Positions 7,901 through 16,386 of a DNA stretch of 64,000 nt are shown here, in pieces. The notes below the pieces were generated by a model that saw only the letters and a list, made by a program, of their open reading frames with translations, was not told where the DNA came from and did no database searches. Position 1 is the first letter of the stretch; each line of letters starts with the position of its first letter. The position numbers were made by a program, and so were the translations under genes. Source of the stretch: Methylibium sp965279545 (GTDB lineage: Bacteria > Pseudomonadota > Gammaproteobacteria > Burkholderiales > Burkholderiaceae_C); assembly GCF_965279545.1 (NCBI RefSeq), contig NZ_OZ257250.1, forward strand, positions 124,001-188,000, given 5' to 3'.

Positions 7901-9064
7901 GGAAGGTCTGAACAACGTGCAAACGCAATCGCGTTCGGCCGTTTGAACTGCATCGATGCGCAAGAGCGACGAAGCGTCGAGCGTTTCAGGCGCATTGCGC
8001 CGCTTTTCTCGCGCCTCATGCTGTCTGCGGGCGGACCACTCCCGCCATCGCCATCAACTTCTTTCGCGCCATCCACAGGTTCGACAACGCGAACAGCGTG
8101 ACCACGTGCACGGTGTTCTTCGCCAGTCCCCGGAACCTGACCTTCGTCAGTCCGAACTGGCGCTTGATGACCCGGAACGGATGCTCGACCTTGGCGCGCA
8201 CGCTGGCCTTGCTGTGCTCCTGTTTCTTGAGCCGCTCCTTCGCCCGGCCCTCGGGCAGCTTGGCCATGTCGCTGGGCCGGCCTGCGATGTGCCATTGCAG
8301 ATCGTCTCGGGCCACGCGACTTTGCGCGCCGCGGTAGCCCGAGTCGGCCCACACGTTCTCTTCCTTGCCATGCAGCAGATCGGCGATCTGTTCCACGTCC
8401 GACTCGTTGGCTGCCGTGGTGGTGACGGTGTGCACGAGGCCGCTGTCGGCATCGACCGCGATGTGCGCCTTCATGCCGAAGTGCCACTGGTTGCCCTTCT
8501 TGGTCTGATGCATCTCGGGGTCACGTTCGCCTTCGGTATTTTTGGTCGAGCTCGGCGCCGCGATGATGGTGGCGTCCACGATGCTGCCCTTCTTGAGCAG
8601 CAAGCCCTTGCGTGCCAGATGTGCGTTGACGGCCTTGAGGATGTCATCGGCCAGCTCGTTGGCTTCCAGCAGGTGGCGGAAGTTCAGGATCGTCGTCTCG
8701 TCGGGGATCGGCTCGGCCAGGCTCAGGTGCGCGAACGTGCGAAGCGAGGCGATCTCGTACAGCGCCTCTTCCATCGCCGGGTCGCTCAGGGCAAACCAGT
8801 TCTGCATCAGATGCACACGCAGCATCGCCGCCAGCGGGTACGGCCGACGGCCTCGGCCGGCGACCGGGTAGTGCGGCTCGATCAGGCCCAGCAGCGCCTT
8901 CCACGGCACGACCAGTTCCATCTCTTCGAGGAACACCTCGCGCCGCGTCTTCTTGCGCTTGCCGGCGTACTCAGCATCCGAGAAACTGATCTGGCTCATC
9001 GTTGCGCGCTCCGTCAATGACCTGCTTCGATCATGCAAGAAACATGCACTTGTTCAGACCTTCC
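7901..9064 (-). mobile_element. IS5-group insertion sequence, intact
   Basis: Perfect 15-base terminal inverted repeats, GGAAGGTCTGAACAA, start at 7901 and end at 9064. Both sides are flanked by CTAG (7897-7900 and 9065-9068), fitting the YTAR target of the IS5 group. The left CTAG contains the terminal TA of the IS630 copy, so this element inserted later, exactly at the IS630 boundary. Confidence 0.92.
8016..8999 (-). CDS. IS5-family transposase
   Basis: A 327-residue IS5-family DDE transposase. The N-terminal domain includes YPLAAMLRVHLMQNWFALSD and the segment IPDETTILNFRHLLE. Catalytic features include KKGSIVDATIIAAPSSTKN, the NESDVEQIADLL region, ADSGYRGAQ, and a C-terminal ARVEHPFRVIK-like motif (here AKVEHPFRVIKRQFG) carrying the final Glu. 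The start MSQISFSDAEY at 8997-8999 is standard for the family; an upstream in-frame start is less likely. The gene is full length, with no frameshift. Confidence 0.95.
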   Translation of the reverse strand: MSQISFSDAEYAGKRKKTRREVFLEEMELVVPWKALLGLIEPHYPVAGRGRRPYPLAAMLRVHLMQNWFALSDPAMEEALYEIASLRTFAHLSLAEPIPDETTILNFRHLLEANELADDILKAVNAHLARKGLLLKKGSIVDATIIAAPSSTKNTEGERDPEMHQTKKGNQWHFGMKAHIAVDADSGLVHTVTTTAANESDVEQIADLLHGKEENVWADSGYRGAQSRVARDDLQWHIAGRPSDMAKLPEGRAKERLKKQEHSKASVRAKVEHPFRVIKRQFGLTKVRFRGLAKNTVHVVTLFALSNLWMARKKLMAMAGVVRPQTA

Positions 9065-9647
9065 CTAGAGTCGAAGCTTGTGCCGGCGCTTGAAGCGGCG
9101 GTCTTCAGGTCCGACTTGAGCGGGTTGGCGGTACGCGCGTTTGACGTGGGCGTCGACTTGCCGGTTGGTCTGTCGGGAGCTGCCTCTATTCCGAGGCCAT
9201 TGTCGGGGAAGGGCGGACGCCTGCACTTCGTCATGGGCCTGCTGCCGCACGCCACTAGCAGCCTCACATTCGTCGTCGGCGTTGCCGATGATGAAAGTGA
9301 CCTCATCGCCTACGAGAAACGATGGATGCAGCACGCCTTGGAGTTCCTTTCGATGGTCGAGTCCTGGATGATCAATGGAACGGACCAGTGGTATCTGCGA
9401 CCCAGCGTATGGGACAAGATGGGCACCAAGCGTCAGGAGTCGATACTTCAGGAGATTGAGGCTTGCTCGAGAAGCGTACACGAGGAGTCCGAGCACGCAA
9501 TCTTTGACGATGTGCGCCAGAGCCTGCTGCCTTTGTTCGAAGTGGCGAACCAAGCGAGAACTGATGACGCGTATCTGGCGTATGTGCAAAAGCATCGCGA
9601 CAAAAGCGGCAGGAACGTGCCGAAGTCCAAATGACTCGCCTTAGCAG

Positions 9648-9668
9648 CCCCGCGGCACGCGGGCCTTT
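9648..9668 (+). terminator. Rho-independent terminator after the split gene
   Basis: A stem CCCGCG-GCA-CGCGGG (9649-9663) is followed by CC and TTT, 15 bases after the stop codon of the disrupted plus-strand gene. The T-run is short, so efficiency is uncertain. Confidence 0.55.
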
Positions 9669-9871
9669 CCCGAACGGCTGATGGGTTACTGAGTCTCCTC
9701 AGGCCGGCCTGTCGGTCTCCAGGCCGCTTCCTCGGCAACTCCAGGTCACTCCGCCCGGGATGCAGAGTGCGTTGCCTCAGTGTCAAGGCAGTTCGTTCGA
9801 TTGCTTCGAGCCATGCGCTTCTCGCCACTGGCGCGACATTGAGTTGGGCGCTGCAGACCCACAGTCGGAAT

Positions 9872-11470
9872 TCATCCCGCAGTGCGCGTCTGATCCGTCC
9901 TCTGAGGCGCTTTACCTTCTACAAAGCGGTATACGCACCGAAAGTCGTCGTCCGGCTCCCAACTGACCGAGACGATGTCCCCTTCCTTCACTGTCTCGAC
10001 ATCGACGTCGACACGGGGACGCACGCCGGTGAGTTCCGCCTCGACCATGGGAAGAGGTACACGTCTTCCGAACACTTCGATCTCTTGCTCGGCAAATGTG
10101 CAAACGATGTCATGCCTGTCCGGCTCATCCACGAACCTGCGAATATTCCTAATGCCATCGTCAGCGATCACTTTGGTCACGGGCGGGGATTGCAGTTGAT
10201 GGCGATCGAAGACATAGCGCTCCTCGAAGATGGCAACAACCTGTTCCAGTTCGACATGTTGTTCGCGTGAAAACAGGTCGCTCGTGAGCGGGAGTTTGAC
10301 CCCAGTGTGTCGTGCAAGCGATCGAGCTCTACCCAGATAGCCCATGTAGTTGTTCAGCCCGCGGTAGTAGTCGCAGGCGGGCGCCGCCCGTAGGTTTCCG
10401 TGGAGGGTTTGGCGTCCCAGCACCTCCATGTCTAACGCGGCTCCCCATCCCGATCCGAGCGCGGCACAGAGCTGAGCGATATTGTCGAAATAGGGAAGCT
10501 GAAGGACATCCACACCTTCCCAGCCGCTGAGGCTCAGTTCCACCGTCATCGTTGCGCCGTCATCCGATTCTTCAAGCGGCACCACAAGGGTGAGTTTGAC
10601 CAGGTTGTCGCAGCATTGGCCGACAAAACGTGCGGTTGACTCACCGACGTAGGCCTTACCCGAGAGGTGGTCGAGCACGAAGGGCTGCTGAGATTCCGGA
10701 TCGAACATCACCAATTTGACGGTGGAACTGATTCCGTTTGGCGAGATAGACAGCTTGGCTTTGGGATTGGAGATTGCTGCGCCGAATGCCGCCTCCAAAA
10801 TCGGCGACCCAAAAACACTCACGCCTTGCATTGGCACTGTCACCGGCAACGCGTGGTGCACCATGCGAGAGAGCGCTGCGCGCCATGCCGTCACGTGCTC
10901 GGCAGGTATTTCCATGGACACGTCGACAGTCTCGCGCGCGCGAAGGGCAATCGTCGAGATGCCATCGCGATACCGTGTCTCAACTCGGAAGCGTGGGTCC
11001 ATGGACTCCAGGACGTTCGCTGTCGTCAAGTGAACGTTGTTGATCGCCGTAGGTATGAACTTGGTCGCCTGTCCGGTCATTGCGAGTGCGAGCAGATCCG
11101 TCGCGTCGCGGGCGGTCGGTAGTGGCGCTCCAAGTTCGAGAACGGAACGAGCTTCGGCTTGCTGTTTCCACTGGCGCAAAGTCTCGGCTGTGTACCGATC
11201 GACATCGCGATCCACTTTTCTCGCGCAAACTGCGCAAAGCCAGATGGCATTCTCAATCGCTCGACGCTCGGTTCCGGTCATCGATGCCAGGTAGCGTGCC
11301 CCGCCTGGAGACGCCGCATGAATGTGTGCAGCGTCCCCAACATTGTTGACCTCCAGGGGGCGTGCGCCCGCTGCTGCGGTGGGGACGCGGCAGTCCGGGT
11401 TCGAACAGCGGTGCGCGACGCGTGCCCGCAATCGCTCGATCACCTTCTTCGAGAAGTCGTCTCTCGCCAT
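9872..11470 (-). CDS. HNH-endonuclease domain protein
   Basis: A 532-residue protein with an N-terminal zinc-ribbon HNH nuclease domain. Visible ligands and catalytic residues are C22/C27 (RCSNPDCR), the VGDAAHIHAA motif around H49-H51, and C79/C82 in NAIWLCAVCARKVDRD. This arrangement is seen in HNH proteins of phage-defence and restriction loci. The remaining ~430 residues are unfamiliar and may sense a partner or substrate. ATG at 11468-11470 is chosen because homologous character begins at MARDDFSKKVIERLRARV. It is divergent from the XRE-IetAS operon with a 248-base gap, so shared control is plausible. There is no signal peptide. Confidence 0.8.
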   Translation of the reverse strand: MARDDFSKKVIERLRARVAHRCSNPDCRVPTAAAGARPLEVNNVGDAAHIHAASPGGARYLASMTGTERRAIENAIWLCAVCARKVDRDVDRYTAETLRQWKQQAEARSVLELGAPLPTARDATDLLALAMTGQATKFIPTAINNVHLTTANVLESMDPRFRVETRYRDGISTIALRARETVDVSMEIPAEHVTAWRAALSRMVHHALPVTVPMQGVSVFGSPILEAAFGAAISNPKAKLSISPNGISSTVKLVMFDPESQQPFVLDHLSGKAYVGESTARFVGQCCDNLVKLTLVVPLEESDDGATMTVELSLSGWEGVDVLQLPYFDNIAQLCAALGSGWGAALDMEVLGRQTLHGNLRAAPACDYYRGLNNYMGYLGRARSLARHTGVKLPLTSDLFSREQHVELEQVVAIFEERYVFDRHQLQSPPVTKVIADDGIRNIRRFVDEPDRHDIVCTFAEQEIEVFGRRVPLPMVEAELTGVRPRVDVDVETVKEGDIVSVSWEPDDDFRCVYRFVEGKAPQRTDQTRTAG

Positions 11471-11718
11471 GTGCCATTGTCCGACGAGTAGGCTGCGCGA
11501 CCAACAGGCTCCGTCAGGGGCGATGAGTACTCCAGCGGCGATGAGAGGCAGCTCGAGGCGCTGATTGTCCCCCGTGTGTGCACTGTCCAGGCCTTCAAGG
11601 CCGGCCGCTTCCCCCTCGAAGATGTTCTTGGCTGGCCCACAAATTTCACTAATGGTAAAATCAGATGTCCTGGGTGGCAGTGAGAGCAAGAGACAAGTTT
11701 TGTGGTCAGAGCGGTCCC

Positions 11719-12024
11719 ATGAACATCGGAAAAGTGATTCGCTGGTGTCGCCAGCAACGAGGCGCATCGCAGGGTCAAGTTGCACTCGCGGCTGATTGTT
11801 CTGTCTCGTACCTATCAATGCTCGAGAACAACAAGCGCGACCCGACGCTGTCGACGATCACGAGGATCGCGGATGCGCTGCATGTGCCGGTTGGCGTGTT
11901 GTTCGTGATGGCGGCCGACAGCGGTGACTTGGGCAAGATCGATCGCCGATTGACTGAGGAACTCCGACGAGCGGCTGCCGCGTCGATGCCCGGCCCGCCA
12001 GGCAAGGAGCTAGCACGTGTTTAG
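11719..12024 (+). CDS. XRE-family transcriptional regulator
   Basis: A 101-residue helix-turn-helix protein of the Cro/C1 (XRE) type. The DNA-binding domain spans about residues 3-60: IGKVIRWCRQQRGASQGQVA, then CSVSYLSMLENNKRDPTLST and ADALHVPVGVLF. ATG at 11719 is chosen; an upstream in-frame start is less typical. It precedes the AAA ATPase and subtilase genes on the same strand with only 38 bases between, so it is probably the operon's own repressor. It may also control the divergent HNH gene. Confidence 0.88.
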   Translation: MNIGKVIRWCRQQRGASQGQVALAADCSVSYLSMLENNKRDPTLSTITRIADALHVPVGVLFVMAADSGDLGKIDRRLTEELRRAAAASMPGPPGKELARV

Positions 12025-12062
12025 ATTTGATGCGCCTGTGTTCATCGAGAAGGGGGGCTGTG

Positions 12063-13091
12063 ATGGCAAGCGCTGACCAATTGAAGGCGTTGGTGAAGTC
12101 ACATATCAACCGCGACGACGGCCAGTTCTATTCCGTTGCGATGCAGGTTGCCGCACACGAGGCGAAGGTAGGTCACGGGAAACTGGCCGAGGAGCTGCGC
12201 GACATGATCGACGCGGCGAAAGCGCGTGCCGTTCCGTCTGAGACCGGCAGACTCCTCCCGCTGGCGAAGCCACGCGGCGAGCTGGCCAACTTGCTGCATG
12301 TCAGCTACCCGAAGAGCCGCATGGCCGACATGGTCCTAGATGCGACGCAGGTCGAGCAGATTCAGCGTGTCCTCAAGGAGCAGCGGCTCAACACGCGTAT
12401 TCGCGAGCACGGGCTTTCGCCACGTCGCAAGCTTCTTCTCGTAGGGCCACCCGGCACCGGCAAGACGATGACCGCTTCGGTGCTGGCCGGAGAGCTCGGT
12501 GTTCCCTTGTTCTTGGTGCGGCTGGATGCTCTCATCACCAAGTTCATGGGTGAAACCGCAGCCAAGTTGCGTCAAGTGTTTGACGCCATCAACGAGGTAC
12601 GTGGCGTCTACTTCTTCGACGAGTTCGACGCCATCGGTTCACAGCGCGGGTTGGCACACGACGTCGGCGAAATTCGACGCGTGCTCAACAGCTTCCTGCA
12701 AATGATTGAGCACGACCAGTCGCACAGCCTGATCGTCGCAGCGACAAACCATCCCGAGATTCTTGACTACGCGCTGTTCCGCCGCTTCGACGATGTGTTG
12801 GAGTACCACCTGCCGACGGCCGACCAAGCTGGCGAGCTGATCCGCTCGCGACTTGCACGCTTCGCGCCGAAGCCGCTGCCGCTCAAGTCGCTCGCAACGA
12901 AGGCCAGTGGCCTGAGCTACGCCGAAATTCGACGGGCCGTGGACGAGGCGATCAAGGAGGTGGTCATGCACGAAGGAGAACGTGTGCCAGTGGATGCGCT
13001 GGCGCGCGCGCTTGAGGAGCGGCGTCGGCTGAGCCACAAGCTAGAACAAAACAACAAGCCCGTGAACCATGCCGGAAGCGCCAGCCGATAA
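12063..13091 (+). CDS. ietA: IetA-like AAA ATPase
   Basis: A 342-residue AAA+ ATPase. Walker A GPPGTGKT ends with K134; Walker B is VYFFDEFD with D186/E187; sensor 1 reads VAATNHPE and an arginine-finger-like FRRFDD follows. An AAA ATPase directly upstream of a subtilisin-like protease matches IetAS, a two-gene anti-phage system from defence-gene surveys, earlier described from plasmid stability studies. The ATPase probably controls or feeds the protease. ATG at 12063 follows a purine-rich AAGGGGGG. The 3' end overlaps the protease start by 23 bases, indicating coupled translation. Confidence 0.88.
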   Translation: MASADQLKALVKSHINRDDGQFYSVAMQVAAHEAKVGHGKLAEELRDMIDAAKARAVPSETGRLLPLAKPRGELANLLHVSYPKSRMADMVLDATQVEQIQRVLKEQRLNTRIREHGLSPRRKLLLVGPPGTGKTMTASVLAGELGVPLFLVRLDALITKFMGETAAKLRQVFDAINEVRGVYFFDEFDAIGSQRGLAHDVGEIRRVLNSFLQMIEHDQSHSLIVAATNHPEILDYALFRRFDDVLEYHLPTADQAGELIRSRLARFAPKPLPLKSLATKASGLSYAEIRRAVDEAIKEVVMHEGERVPVDALARALEERRRLSHKLEQNNKPVNHAGSASR

Positions 13092-15558
13092 GCGGGCGCA
13101 CCTCGTCCTTCACGATACATCCCAAGCCCTGGGGTTCACTGCTCACAGTCCTGGGGGCGGTGCCAAGGCTCTGCCGGAGCGTGACCGCCAGGCGCACGGG
13201 CAGGTGCTGCGAGGGCAACTGCAGGTGCTGGAGCCGATTGCCGCCGAGACCGCACAAGCTCAGCGTGAGCGTGGCCTGGAAAGCGGGATAGGCCTGCAGA
13301 TCGAGTTCGAAGGGCAGCCCGACGTTGAACTCGCATTCCAGAGTCTGGCGAACGACGCGAAGAAGATCGAACTCCTGAGCGTACGCAAAGCGGGTGACGT
13401 GACCTTCGCGAACGTCTTCGTCCCCGACGGAAAGCTTGAGCACTTCGAGCGATACATCGTCGACTACCTGGCCGACCGCAAGGGCAAGGGCGATCGTTCG
13501 CTGGATCACAAGGCGCTGATCAACACGATCTCGGCGATCCGTCGTGCCGAGTTGCGCGCGCTCTGGACCGACGACGTTGAACTGCTGCCCGCCGATCCGA
13601 CGGCTGCCTTCTGGTGGGAGGTGTGGCTGCCGGTGCGCGGTGATCGACAGCAGGTGGTAGCTGACTTCCGCGCGCTCGCGCAGGCAGCTGGTTGCGAGGT
13701 CAGTGCGCACCAGGCTCAGTTTCCGGAGCGAACGGTGGTCCTGATGTTTGGATCCCAGGCGCAGTTCGGGCAAGCGGTGATGCTGCTGAACTGCGTAGCC
13801 GAGTTGCGCCGGGCGAAGGACACTGCCGAGTTCTTCGATGGCATGGGTGTCGAAGAGCAGGGCGCCTGGATGAACGACCTCCTGGCGCATGCCCAATGGC
13901 CGGCGGCCGGGGCCGCTGCGCCGCACGTCTGTCTGCTGGATTCGGGAGTCAATCGCGGGCATCCGATGTTGGCGCCCGTCCTCGAGGCGGTTGACCAGCA
14001 CACGGTTGAGCCGGCTTGGGGGGTCGACGATTTGGCGAACCACGGTACTGGGCTGGCTGGCTTGGCAGCCTATGGCGATCTCACTGATGCAGTTGGGCAG
14101 GCTGCGCCAGTGGTGGTGTCGCATCGGCTTGAATCGGTCAAGCTGACGCCTGTCGAAGGCGCCAACGCGGGAGATGCAAGGCACCACGCATACTTGTTCG
14201 CGGAGGCTGTGAGTCGACCAGAGATCGCACAACCGGATCGCCAGCGCGTGTTTACGACTGCCGTCACGGCCTCGGACTATCGCGATCGTGGACGGCCTTC
14301 TTCATGGTCCGCGATGCTCGACCGTCTGGCGGTGGATGTGGACGGCGGAGGCGAGTCGCCTCGGCTTTTCGTGCTGGCTGCTGGCAATACGCGCGAGCAC
14401 GATGCTTGGATGGCGTATCCCGACAGCCTGTCGACGAACCTGGTGCACGACCCGGGCCAGGCTTGGAATGCGCTGACGGTTGGCGCCTGCACACACAAGA
14501 CGGACACGGAGATTGCGACGCTCGCGGCGATCGCGGCAGAGGGCGGTCTGAGTCCGTACACGACCACATCGCGGACCTGGGATAGCGCCTGGCCGCTCAA
14601 GCCCGACGTTGTGCTGGAAGGCGGCAACGTGGGCAAGGATGATCTCGGCGCCGCCGGCGTTCCATCGCTCAACCTGTTGACCACCCACAACGTGCCTGAC
14701 GAAAGGCTGTTCACCACTACCAACGCGACGAGCGCGGCGTCCGCGCTGTGCGCGCGCATGGCCGCGCAGATCATGGCGGCATATCCCGAGCTCAGACCGG
14801 AAACGGGCCGCGCGCTCATCGTTCATGCGGCCGAATGGACGCCGGCAATGCGGCAAATGTTCCTCCCAGAGGCTGGTGCGCCGAGCAAGCAGGACTACGT
14901 CAACCTGATTCGGCACTGCGGTTGGGGCGTGCCCGACCTTCAGCGGGCGCTGTGGAGCGCGGGAAACTCGCTCACCTTGGTGGTGGAAGATGTGGTGCAC
15001 CCCTACGTCAAGGACGGCAAGCGAGGCGTCGTCAGCCGCGACATGAACTTGCACGAGCTGCCTTGGCCCAAAGAGGAGCTGGAGGCGCTGCAGGATGCGA
15101 AGGTCCAGATGCGCGTGACCCTCTCGTATTTCGTCGAGCCCAATCCCTCGGCGCGCGGAGCGGCATCGAAGTTCCACTACCCCTCGCACCGACTGCGGTT
15201 CGACGTCAAACGGCCACTCGACCTCACCACCGACGATTTCGTGGCGCGAATCAACGCTGCGGCTCAGCAAGAGGACGACGGGGCTGCAGCGAATCCCCGC
15301 GATGCCGATTGGTACCTCGGCGATCGCCGGCGTCATCGAGGCTCACTTCATCAGGACGTGTGGGAAGGCACGGCGGTCGATCTCGCGAGTCGAGGCTTTA
15401 TCGCCGTATACCCGTCGGCCGGGTGGTGGCGCACGCGGCCGGCCCTTGAGCGCTACGCTTTGCCGGCTCGCTATAGTCTGATCGTGTCGCTGCGAACCGA
15501 CCAGGTCGATGTTGACCTCTACAGCGTGGTCGCCAACAAGGTCGGCATCGTCGTGTGA
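13069..15558 (+). CDS. ietS: IetS-like S8 subtilisin-family serine protease
   Basis: An 829-residue protein with a subtilase (S8) domain in the middle. The catalytic triad is visible: D291 in VCLLDSGVN, H325 in NHGTGLAGL, and S555 in TTNATSAASALCARM; the oxyanion Asn is in FVLAAGNTREHD. There is no signal peptide, so it acts in the cytoplasm, unlike secreted subtilases. The N-terminal ~280 residues and C-terminal ~230 residues are likely regulatory or substrate-recognition regions. Together with the upstream ATPase it forms the IetAS pair, inferred to act against phage by cleaving a cellular or phage protein. The cleaved target is not evident. Confidence 0.88.
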   Translation: MPEAPADKRAHLVLHDTSQALGFTAHSPGGGAKALPERDRQAHGQVLRGQLQVLEPIAAETAQAQRERGLESGIGLQIEFEGQPDVELAFQSLANDAKKIELLSVRKAGDVTFANVFVPDGKLEHFERYIVDYLADRKGKGDRSLDHKALINTISAIRRAELRALWTDDVELLPADPTAAFWWEVWLPVRGDRQQVVADFRALAQAAGCEVSAHQAQFPERTVVLMFGSQAQFGQAVMLLNCVAELRRAKDTAEFFDGMGVEEQGAWMNDLLAHAQWPAAGAAAPHVCLLDSGVNRGHPMLAPVLEAVDQHTVEPAWGVDDLANHGTGLAGLAAYGDLTDAVGQAAPVVVSHRLESVKLTPVEGANAGDARHHAYLFAEAVSRPEIAQPDRQRVFTTAVTASDYRDRGRPSSWSAMLDRLAVDVDGGGESPRLFVLAAGNTREHDAWMAYPDSLSTNLVHDPGQAWNALTVGACTHKTDTEIATLAAIAAEGGLSPYTTTSRTWDSAWPLKPDVVLEGGNVGKDDLGAAGVPSLNLLTTHNVPDERLFTTTNATSAASALCARMAAQIMAAYPELRPETGRALIVHAAEWTPAMRQMFLPEAGAPSKQDYVNLIRHCGWGVPDLQRALWSAGNSLTLVVEDVVHPYVKDGKRGVVSRDMNLHELPWPKEELEALQDAKVQMRVTLSYFVEPNPSARGAASKFHYPSHRLRFDVKRPLDLTTDDFVARINAAAQQEDDGAAANPRDADWYLGDRRRHRGSLHQDVWEGTAVDLASRGFIAVYPSAGWWRTRPALERYALPARYSLIVSLRTDQVDVDLYSVVANKVGIVV

Positions 15559-15976
15559 GCGGGAGCCTGTTCCAAGACCTCGGGTTAGTCGTCCGTGGTG
15601 AGGTCGAAGAAGTGTTCAGCCACGAACAGCTTCCTCGTCGATCGCCCATGCCATTGATGAGGGAGGGGCGGCACGAGAGGATGTCAGGGTTTGCCACTCC
15701 GCGGCAGGCAGCGTTGGTGCAAGTTGACTGGGCACGACATCAATGCGACAGCGGGTCGCCTACCTTGCGCTGTTCACTGGCTCATGCCCTTGTTTGCCGA
15801 GGTAGGGCTTCCCAATCGAGTGGCGGGTCACACTCAAGTGCGAGCCGGGTCGACCTTGGGACGGATTCTCAGCGTTCAAAGGCGCAGGACATCACTCCAG
15901 TGTGAGTGTGGGCGTAGCGGTGCATGGCGGAGCCATCAGGCAGCGTTCTTGGCTGACACCGATTCCGACAGCGGTC
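15559..15976. other. Intergenic region, no convincing gene
   Basis: About 420 bases between the protease gene and a convergent small membrane-protein gene. One reading frame (15555-15905, plus) overlaps the protease stop, but its translation is low-complexity Ser/Arg-rich after ~30 residues and lacks family character. I see no gene or RNA here. Confidence 0.4.
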
Positions 15977-16264
15977 TTAGCGATCTCGCCAGTGCGGATC
16001 TTCGCAGTCGAGGTAGTACTCGCCCCGATGGAAGTCGAGCCAGTAGCGGTGCGCACTCGCTGCTACGGAAAGCAGAGTCGTCGCGAACACCGCGAAGCCC
16101 ACCCAATCAGGAAAAATCGCGGGGCAAGGAGCACCCTTCAGCATCAGGCCGCAAATGACGTCTTGGATACCGCTAACCGCAAACGCGAACGTAAAGGCCA
16201 GCGCACCCCAGCACAGCGGTGCGAGGAAACGAAGCTGGCTGGGTTGGTGGGAACGGCGCGGCAT
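15977..16264 (-). CDS. Small membrane protein, unknown
   Basis: A 95-residue protein with two predicted transmembrane helices: LRFLAPLCWGALAFTFAFAV (about residues 11-30) and WVGFAVFATTLLSVAASA (about residues 53-70), ending in a charged tail HRGEYYLDCEDPHWRDR. The hydrophobic periodicity and sensible charge distribution suggest a real gene, but I recognise no family. It lies between the IetAS operon and the integrase. Confidence 0.55.
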   Translation of the reverse strand: MPRRSHQPSQLRFLAPLCWGALAFTFAFAVSGIQDVICGLMLKGAPCPAIFPDWVGFAVFATTLLSVAASAHRYWLDFHRGEYYLDCEDPHWRDR

Positions 16265-16386
16265 GTGCTCATCTTAGAGTCAGTGCTCTTGATCGCACGT
16301 CGTGCCTACGCAACGCTACTGATGGGGGCCTACCAGCCTTTGATTCGAACGTGAGCGCCAGGGCAGCCCTCCGTGAACGTGCCCAT

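Larger units (their letters stand above)
6644..9634 (+). pseudogene. Unknown gene split by two insertion sequences
   Basis: Removing the IS630-family and IS5-group elements with one copy of each target duplication joins base 6721 to base 7900 and then 9069. The result is an uninterrupted reading frame reading DVRFHLDRLFQRSLKSTYWV then KSLLESKLVPALEAAVF across the junction, ending at TGA 9632-9634. The intact product would be about 210 residues or more. The start is uncertain: TTG at 6644, or ATG at 6554 overlapping the AlpA-type gene. I do not recognise the family. The 3' part retains an in-frame ATG inside IS5-group DNA at 9023, so a fusion fragment could still be made. Confidence 0.8.

Noticed and set aside
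15555..15905. Plus-strand reading frame overlapping the protease stop as a third gene of the IetAS operon
   Set aside because: The translation becomes Ser/Arg-rich low-complexity sequence with no family character, and no typical ribosome site was evident.
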